NCBI GenBank assembly: GCA_003135575.1
Contig: PLCG01000008.1
Coordinates: forward strand, 5,891 to 15,213
Direction of reading: 5' to 3'
Length of the DNA stretch: 9,323 bases
Source: Nitrososphaerota archaeon
Lineage (GTDB): Archaea; Thermoproteota; Nitrososphaeria; Nitrososphaerales; Gagatemarchaeaceae
A program made the translations under genes and the position numbers. The notes beneath the pieces were generated by a model that was not told the origin of the DNA, made no database searches, and saw only the letters and a program-made list of their open reading frames with translations. Below are positions 4,673 to 9,323 of the stretch, in pieces; the stretch's first letter is position 1; each line of letters begins with the position of its first letter.

Positions 4673-6728
4673 GCTCACAGACCTGAAGACTGAGGTCCAC
4701 AACGACTGGTGCCCGGGATGCGTCACAGGGGACACCCTGATTGTGGCGAATCCCTCGGTCAAGCCTATCCTCGAAGTGCAGCCGGGGGAGCGCGTCCTCA
4801 CCGCAAACGGGGAGTACAAGCGGGTCGCCGCGAGGATAGCCCATGCCTATTCAGGCCCGCTTTACTACGTCAAAGTGAATTGCTTCGGGGAGCTGAAGGC
4901 GACCCCCGAACACCCATTCGTTGCCGTCAGGCGGACAGGAAGGCACAGGCACAACGACGAATTCAGGGAGGAGAAGATAGAGGCAGCCAGCCTGAGGATC
5001 GGCGACTACCTAGTCTTCCCCGTCATGCAAGAAGTCATTGACATCGCCGCCTTCCCGATCAACTTCAGCAAGAAGGCCAAGGACACTCGAAGCAAGCCGT
5101 TGCCTACAGCGGTGGCGGTGGACGCCGACTTTCTCCGCTTGCTCGGCTACTACATTGCCGAGGGAAGCTCGCACAAGAGGTCCCTGATATTCAGCTTCAA
5201 CAAGAACGAGGTCGACTATATCGAAGACGTAAAGTCGCTGATGAAGGCCTTGTTTGGGCTTTCGGGGCGGGCCGAGGAGGACGACGACGGGGACGGCGTC
5301 GACGTGGTCTTCAACTCGTCATACTTGGCTGAAGTCTTCGGAGGCTTGTTCGGCCGCAACGCCGAGGACAAACACATGCCGCACGAACTCATGTTCCTGC
5401 CGCCATCGAAGCAGGCGGCGTTCGTCAGAGGTCTCTGGAGAGGCGATGGCGATTTCAAGAAGGCAAAGGCCAGGTTCACGACGACCTCGCTGGTCCTTGT
5501 CGAGCAGATGAAGCTGCTGCTCCTCCGGCAAGGAATCGTCCCAATAGTCGGAACCGAAAAGGCCCATCAGAACCATAGGACCGCCTACAGGCTCTACGTC
5601 AGCTACTGGAGGGATTACAACCGACTCGCAGAGATAGTCGGCAAGGACGCCCGGAAGACGAGCGGGAGAGACAAGAGGTCCTCTGTCATCAAGAGCGGGA
5701 GAGTCTACCTTCCCGTCTCTCAAATCACAACGTCGCCCTTTGAGGGCCGTGTCTACGACCTGACGATGCACAATTCGGGCCACACATTCGTGACCAACGT
5801 CGCCGCCTGCGGCAACTGTGGCGACTTTGGGATCCTCAGCGCCGTACAGATGGCCCTCGCCGAGATGAACGTGGAGCCCGACCAGGTCGCTGTGGTCTCC
5901 GGAGTGGGGTGCTCTGGCAAGACCCCGCATTTCATCAACGCCTATGGGATCCATACCCTCCACGGGAGGTCGCTGCCCTTCGCGACGGGCATCAAGCTCT
6001 CCAACCCAGCGTTGGAGGTAATCTGCTGCGGAGGTGACGGCGACGGCCTGGGCATAGGCGCCGGCCACTTTGTGAACTCCGGGAGGAGGAACGTGGACAT
6101 GGCCTACATCGTGTTCGACAACGGGGTATACGGCCTGACGAAGGGGCAGGCCTCGCCCACGCTGAAGCTCGGCATGAAGACGAAGGCCCTCACAAAGCCC
6201 AACATCAACCAGGGGATCAACCCGCTGATGCTCGCCCTGGCGTCGGGCTACACCTTCGTCGCGAGGGGGTACGCATACGACGTGCGCCACCTCAAGGAGC
6301 TGATCAAGAGGGCCATCACCCACAGGGGTTTCGCGTTCCTCGACGTCCTGCAGCCGTGCCCCACCTACAACGACATACTGACTAAGGAATACTGGTCTGG
6401 CGAGGGCCTCGAGGACGCGGCAGGCAAGCCCATCCCTCGCACCTACAAGCTGGAGGAAAACGGCTTCGACGGAGTCGTGAAGACGGACGAGACGGACGAG
6501 ATGGCGGAGAAGATCAAGCAGGCCATGATGAAGACCTTCGAGTTCGGCGACCATACTCCCATCGGCGTGTTCTACCAGAACGAGCACATCCCCACCTACG
6601 AGGAGAGGCTCGCTCACAGGATCCCGGGATACCTGGACAACCCGCCTGGAAAGCAGGAGATTGCTCGCAAGGACGGCACTCCCGCCGCGGCCGTGGGCAA
6701 GCTGCTGGACGACTTCAGGGTGACCTGA
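4662..6728 (+). CDS. korB: 2-oxoacid:ferredoxin oxidoreductase beta subunit, intein-containing precursor
   Basis: The precursor is 688 aa; removing the intein (residues 20-385) leaves a 322-aa beta subunit of normal size. It binds thiamine diphosphate and one [4Fe-4S] cluster and passes electrons to ferredoxin. The mature protein starts MALKLTDLKTEVHNDWCPG joined to CGDFGILSAVQMALAEM. Cluster ligands by family alignment are C17, C20, C51 (SGVGCSGK) and C200 (LQPCPTYN), with spacing very close to the Sulfolobus enzyme. The thiamine diphosphate motif runs from GGDGDGLGIG to VFDNGVYGLTKGQ (mature residues about 91-130). The ATG at 4662 lies inside the 3' end of the alpha gene, so they form one operon. 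The stop is only three bases from the stop of the convergent glycosylase gene, with no obvious terminator between. Activity requires protein splicing, because the intein splits the first two cluster ligands. Confidence 0.95.
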   Translation: MALKLTDLKTEVHNDWCPGCVTGDTLIVANPSVKPILEVQPGERVLTANGEYKRVAARIAHAYSGPLYYVKVNCFGELKATPEHPFVAVRRTGRHRHNDEFREEKIEAASLRIGDYLVFPVMQEVIDIAAFPINFSKKAKDTRSKPLPTAVAVDADFLRLLGYYIAEGSSHKRSLIFSFNKNEVDYIEDVKSLMKALFGLSGRAEEDDDGDGVDVVFNSSYLAEVFGGLFGRNAEDKHMPHELMFLPPSKQAAFVRGLWRGDGDFKKAKARFTTTSLVLVEQMKLLLLRQGIVPIVGTEKAHQNHRTAYRLYVSYWRDYNRLAEIVGKDARKTSGRDKRSSVIKSGRVYLPVSQITTSPFEGRVYDLTMHNSGHTFVTNVAACGNCGDFGILSAVQMALAEMNVEPDQVAVVSGVGCSGKTPHFINAYGIHTLHGRSLPFATGIKLSNPALEVICCGGDGDGLGIGAGHFVNSGRRNVDMAYIVFDNGVYGLTKGQASPTLKLGMKTKALTKPNINQGINPLMLALASGYTFVARGYAYDVRHLKELIKRAITHRGFAFLDVLQPCPTYNDILTKEYWSGEGLEDAAGKPIPRTYKLEENGFDGVVKTDETDEMAEKIKQAMMKTFEFGDHTPIGVFYQNEHIPTYEERLAHRIPGYLDNPPGKQEIARKDGTPAAAVGKLLDDFRVT
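4719..5816 (+). mobile_element. Intein with LAGLIDADG homing endonuclease inside korB
   Basis: This in-frame element of 366 codons is a self-splicing protein intron. Splicing blocks are visible: block A CVTGDTLIV with Cys1; block B ATPEHPF with T62 and H65 of the TxxH motif; block F VYDLTMHNSGHTFVTN; and the C-terminal AACGN with Asn366, followed by Cys+1 of the host. The penultimate residue is Gly rather than the usual His. The endonuclease domain (intein residues about 130-330) has two LAGLIDADG helices, LLGYYIAEG (141-149, acid E148) and FVRGLWRGDGD (235-245, acid D243). Both acids are kept, so cleavage activity is possible. GC and codon use resemble the host gene, which suggests long residence. 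The boundaries are firm because joining WCPG to CGDFGIL restores the conserved beta-subunit motif exactly. Confidence 0.95.
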
Positions 6729-6731
6729 GGC

Positions 6732-7661
6732 TCAGTTCTTCATCGTCGAGGCCCAGAGATAGACTGACCAGTAGCCCGACCACTTCCCGTAGGTCGAGTT
6801 GATCTCGTCAAGGGTCTTCCCGTCCGGGCCGTAGACTTTCTGGATCGTCTCCGCTAGCGGCCTGATGTTAAGGGGCTGGAGCTTCTCCACCCTCCCGAGC
6901 CCCCGGAATAGTATGAACTGCGACGACCAGTCACCAATCCCTTTTACATTCTGCAGCCGTGCCGTGGCCTTGTCGTACGGGGCCGTCTTAAGGAACTCCT
7001 CGTCCAGCTCCTCGAACGACGACAGCAGCGAGGTCAGCCGCAGCATCGCCCTCTGGTTCCTTGTCGCCTCGAGGATGTCATTGGGCTTCGCATCCCTGAG
7101 CCTGGTATAGTCGGGGAATGCCCAGTACGTCTTTCCGTCGAGTTCGAGGCTGTCCCCGAACCTCTCCGTGAGGGCCCGCTTCATCCTCAGGGCTATCGGC
7201 CTCTGTATCCGCTGGGTCAACAGAGCCCAGCATGAGATCTCCAAAAGCGAGGGGAACTTGACCTGGTGAAGGCCCCAAGACCCTTCGACCAAAGGATAGA
7301 ACTTCGGATCTTCTTTCTTCGCGATTGCGTAAAACGGCATGAGGTCGTCGCCCAAGCTGAGGAAAAACGCAATCCGCGTTGCCATTGTTGCCTCGACATA
7401 GGTTCCCAGCGGTTCCTTGGAGAAGAGCTCGTATCGCAGCTTCGGCTTTCCGGCACGCCCCTCCTTACTCTCGCTCACCCTGAAGACCACCGTCTGCCCC
7501 TCTACCATGATGGCCTTGGTGACGGCCGGCCCTTCGAACTCCTGCTCTCCGGACATCGGCCCGAATCCTCGGAGGAAATGCAGTGACTGCGAGAACTCGA
7601 ACGGCTCCACTATCGCGTCGTCCAGCTCGCCCGACGCTGAATGCAAGCGACCCTGGGCCAA
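6732..7661 (-). CDS. AlkA-type HhH-GPD DNA glycosylase homologue with Asn at the catalytic Asp position
   Basis: Family members excise alkylated bases such as 3-methyladenine from DNA. The N-terminal AlkA-like domain shows PFEFSQSLHFLRGFGP. The all-helical core includes LLEISCWALLTQRIQ, and the helix-hairpin-helix is LQNVKGIGDWSSQFILFRG. Numbered from the longest open frame (TTG at 7679), the hairpin GIG is residues 247-249. An ungapped reading from its Trp251 against E. coli AlkA puts Asn271 (codon 6869-6867) on catalytic Asp238, while the flanking Arg-Gly and Pro agree. Length (309-315 aa) and domains are otherwise complete. The start is uncertain: TTG 7661 fits the AT-rich promoter element (31 bases away), TTG 7679 is too close to it, and GTG 7610 would still keep PFEF. 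The stop is three bases from that of korB. The fold is secure; glycosylase activity is doubtful. Confidence 0.85.
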   Translation of the reverse strand: MAQGRLHSASGELDDAIVEPFEFSQSLHFLRGFGPMSGEQEFEGPAVTKAIMVEGQTVVFRVSESKEGRAGKPKLRYELFSKEPLGTYVEATMATRIAFFLSLGDDLMPFYAIAKKEDPKFYPLVEGSWGLHQVKFPSLLEISCWALLTQRIQRPIALRMKRALTERFGDSLELDGKTYWAFPDYTRLRDAKPNDILEATRNQRAMLRLTSLLSSFEELDEEFLKTAPYDKATARLQNVKGIGDWSSQFILFRGLGRVEKLQPLNIRPLAETIQKVYGPDGKTLDEINSTYGKWSGYWSVYLWASTMKN

Positions 7662-7687
7662 AGCCAGACGGTCGCACAACGAGCCAC

Positions 7688-7696
7688 AATAATAAA
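7688..7696. promoter_or_regulatory. AT-rich element, probable bidirectional TATA region
   Basis: AATAATAAA on plus reads TTTATTATT on minus. It is the only AT-rich stretch between the two divergent genes. Its centre is 32 bases before the plus-strand ATG at 7724 and 31 bases before a minus-strand TTG at 7661. Both distances suit near-leaderless archaeal transcripts. Confidence 0.5.
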
Positions 7697-7723
7697 GTGC
7701 GGTTTCGTTGCGCCCCTCGAAGC

Positions 7724-8308
7724 ATGACCCGGAGGACCGCTGCCACGACGAGGCGCCCAGTTGTCGTCGCGATAGGCTCGAAGAACAGGGCGAAAGTCGA
7801 GGGCGTCAGGAGGGCCTTCACGCATCTCTTCCCAAAGTCCGAGTTCAGGAAGTTGGACTTGACCAAACGCGTGAAGATCCAGCCCATGAGCCTGGACGAG
7901 ACGGTCGAAGGCGCCAGGCTGAGGGCAGGGTTCGCGATAGAAGAAGAGGATGCAGATTACGGGGTGGGAGTGGAGGCCGGGATAATCAAGCTGACAGAGG
8001 GGGAAGACGGCCGGCGGTTCTTCCTCAACGTCCAGATCGCTGCGGTCGTGGACTCTGCGCACCACCTCTCCTTCGGCTCATCTTCGGGTTTCCCGATTCC
8101 GTCTAGGTTCGTCTCTCTGCTCGAAAATACGAACGTCGAGCTCGACAAGTTCGCGCACGAGCTGACCGGTGCCAGGAAGATCAGCGAGGAAGAGGGCGTC
8201 GTCTATCATCTCAGCAAGGGGCGCCTCTCAAGGGTCGACATGACCGAGCAGTGCGTCTCCATGGCCCTGATGCCTTGGTCGAACAAGGGAATATTCGAGC
8301 TCGCCTGA
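7724..8308 (+). CDS. DUF84/YjjX-family inosine/xanthosine triphosphatase
   Basis: A 194-aa protein of the NTPase family that hydrolyses ITP and XTP (and their deoxy forms) to monophosphates, cleaning the nucleotide pool of deaminated purines. Family motifs appear in order: VAIGSKNRAKVEGVRRAF (about residues 15-32), QPMSLDETVEGARLRA, DYGVGVEAGI, and GSSSGFPIPSR. A C-terminal helix region follows. The first 10-12 residues (MTRRTAATTRRP) are a basic extension ahead of the first beta strand. I chose the ATG at 7724 because it directly follows the AT-rich promoter element at the right distance, and the family core starts soon after. The gene is divergent from the DNA glycosylase; both would act against damaged purines. 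It ends about 30 bases before the rRNA promoter with no T-rich terminator seen. The family call is firm; the biochemical substrate is by family knowledge. Confidence 0.9.
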   Translation: MTRRTAATTRRPVVVAIGSKNRAKVEGVRRAFTHLFPKSEFRKLDLTKRVKIQPMSLDETVEGARLRAGFAIEEEDADYGVGVEAGIIKLTEGEDGRRFFLNVQIAAVVDSAHHLSFGSSSGFPIPSRFVSLLENTNVELDKFAHELTGARKISEEEGVVYHLSKGRLSRVDMTEQCVSMALMPWSNKGIFELA

Positions 8309-8334
8309 AGAGGCCAATGAATGAAAGAAACTAT

Positions 8335-8348
8335 GGAAGGTTTATATT
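8335..8348 (+). promoter_or_regulatory. rRNA promoter (BRE plus TATA)
   Basis: GGAAGG followed by TTTATATT (8341-8348) is the best TATA consensus in the window. Transcription should start about 25 bases downstream, near 8368-8371, giving a 16S leader of about 185 bases. Strength and position fit a ribosomal RNA operon. Confidence 0.75.
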
Positions 8349-8463
8349 CCGACACCGAAGGTCTGGGAAGTTTGCGCATAGCTTGGCGGCGTCTGCGTGG
8401 AGCGGACGGGCGGAGCCCATTGCTTTGAAACGTACGACCTCCAGATGCGCGTACAAAACGTGG

Positions 8464-8487
8464 AGATCTAACCGAAATGTTAGATCT
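8464..8487 (+). repeat. Perfect 9-bp inverted repeat in the rRNA leader
   Basis: AGATCTAAC (8464-8472) and GTTAGATCT (8479-8487) are exact reverse complements around a six-base loop CGAAAT. No T run follows, so it is not a normal terminator. A leader hairpin for rRNA processing or an antitermination-type signal is possible. Confidence 0.7.
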
Positions 8488-8524
8488 GACATTGGCTTTG
8501 CTAAACAGATGATTCCGCAGTAAT

Positions 8525-8540
8525 GCGAGAATATTCTTGC
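8525..8540 (+). repeat. Near-palindrome just upstream of the 16S 5' end
   Basis: GCGAGAATATTCTTGC is self-complementary except for one G-T pair, with the perfect core AGAATATTCT. It ends 14 bases before the mature 16S start. It could contribute to leader structure or be a protein site; nothing else in the sequence decides. Confidence 0.4.
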
Positions 8541-8554
8541 TCCCGATATAATCG

Positions 8555-9323
<769 letters not shown>

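Larger units (their letters stand above)
8370..8554 (+). other. 16S rRNA external leader (precursor region)
   Basis: The stretch between the predicted start site and the mature 16S end holds no convincing gene. It contains structured elements: a short stem GTACG/CGTAC, a perfect 9-bp hairpin at 8464-8487, and a near-palindrome at 8525-8540. In archaea, leader sequence pairs with sequence beyond the 16S 3' end to form the processing stem with a bulge-helix-bulge; the partner lies outside this window, so that cannot be tested here. Confidence 0.6.

Noticed and set aside
5319..6617. 432-codon open frame on the minus strand
   Set aside because: It is antisense to korB, whose motifs are unmistakable. 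Long antisense frames are expected in GC-rich genes, and the protein is low-complexity Val/Leu/Asp/Arg text with no family signal.
8464..8487. Hairpin taken as a transcription terminator
   Set aside because: No T-rich tract follows it, and it lies between a strong rRNA promoter and the 16S, where termination would make no sense.
8251..8523. 90-codon open frame crossing the DUF84 gene end and the rRNA leader
   Set aside because: It is out of frame with the triphosphatase, runs through the rRNA promoter, and has no family resemblance.

Overview
The window looks like a chromosomal piece of an archaeon. Evidence: an archaeal 16S rRNA 5' part that begins with the archaeal CCGGTTGATCCTGCCGG motif, TATA-box promoters with short or absent leaders, a tRNA gene with endonuclease-type introns, and a fused gamma-alpha 2-oxoacid:ferredoxin oxidoreductase. 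The 16S text (for example ATTATTGGGCCTAAAGCATC) reads like Nitrososphaerota (Thaumarchaeota) and relatives. I cannot separate a deep or soil group-1.1c-like thaumarchaeon from Bathyarchaeia by eye. Most genes are GC-rich at third codon positions; the Kelch-like gene is visibly less so.

Layout. Positions 1-661 (minus) hold the N-terminal third to half of cysteinyl-tRNA synthetase, cut by the window edge. Divergent from it is a small unknown protein (792-1088). Next is a minus-strand tRNA-Leu(CAA) gene (1134-1280) interrupted by two introns, then a secreted or anchored Kelch-type beta-propeller protein (1404-2546). A TATA-driven two-gene operon follows, encoding a 2-oxoacid:ferredoxin oxidoreductase: the fused gamma/alpha subunit (2690-4672) overlaps by 11 bases with the beta subunit gene (4662-6728). 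The beta gene carries a 366-residue intein with a LAGLIDADG homing endonuclease (4719-5816). Convergent with it is an AlkA-type HhH-GPD DNA glycosylase (minus, 6732-7661). This is divergent, across a shared AT-rich element, from a DUF84/YjjX-type inosine/xanthosine triphosphatase (7724-8308). A strong TATA promoter and a leader of about 185 bases then precede the 16S rRNA gene, which runs off the right edge at the conserved 806R-type site.

How the genes fit together. The oxidoreductase makes acyl-CoA, CO2 and reduced ferredoxin from a 2-oxoacid, which is central carbon and energy metabolism. The glycosylase and the nucleotide triphosphatase both deal with damaged or deaminated purines and share a promoter region. 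cysS, the tRNA-Leu and the rRNA are translation genes. The Kelch protein is a cell-surface accessory gene.

Most unusual points. (1) The intein sits exactly inside the Cys-Pro-Gly-Cys [4Fe-4S] ligand motif of the beta subunit: one ligand is at extein position -3 and the next is the +1 splicing nucleophile. (2) The tRNA-Leu has a canonical 37/38 intron plus a second, 18-nt intron at the top of the anticodon stem. (3) The AlkA-like glycosylase has Asn where the catalytic Asp is expected. (4) The Kelch protein has a Cys-X8-Cys pair in five of six repeats, and both positions are Phe in the sixth. I found no CRISPR array, IS element or prophage.
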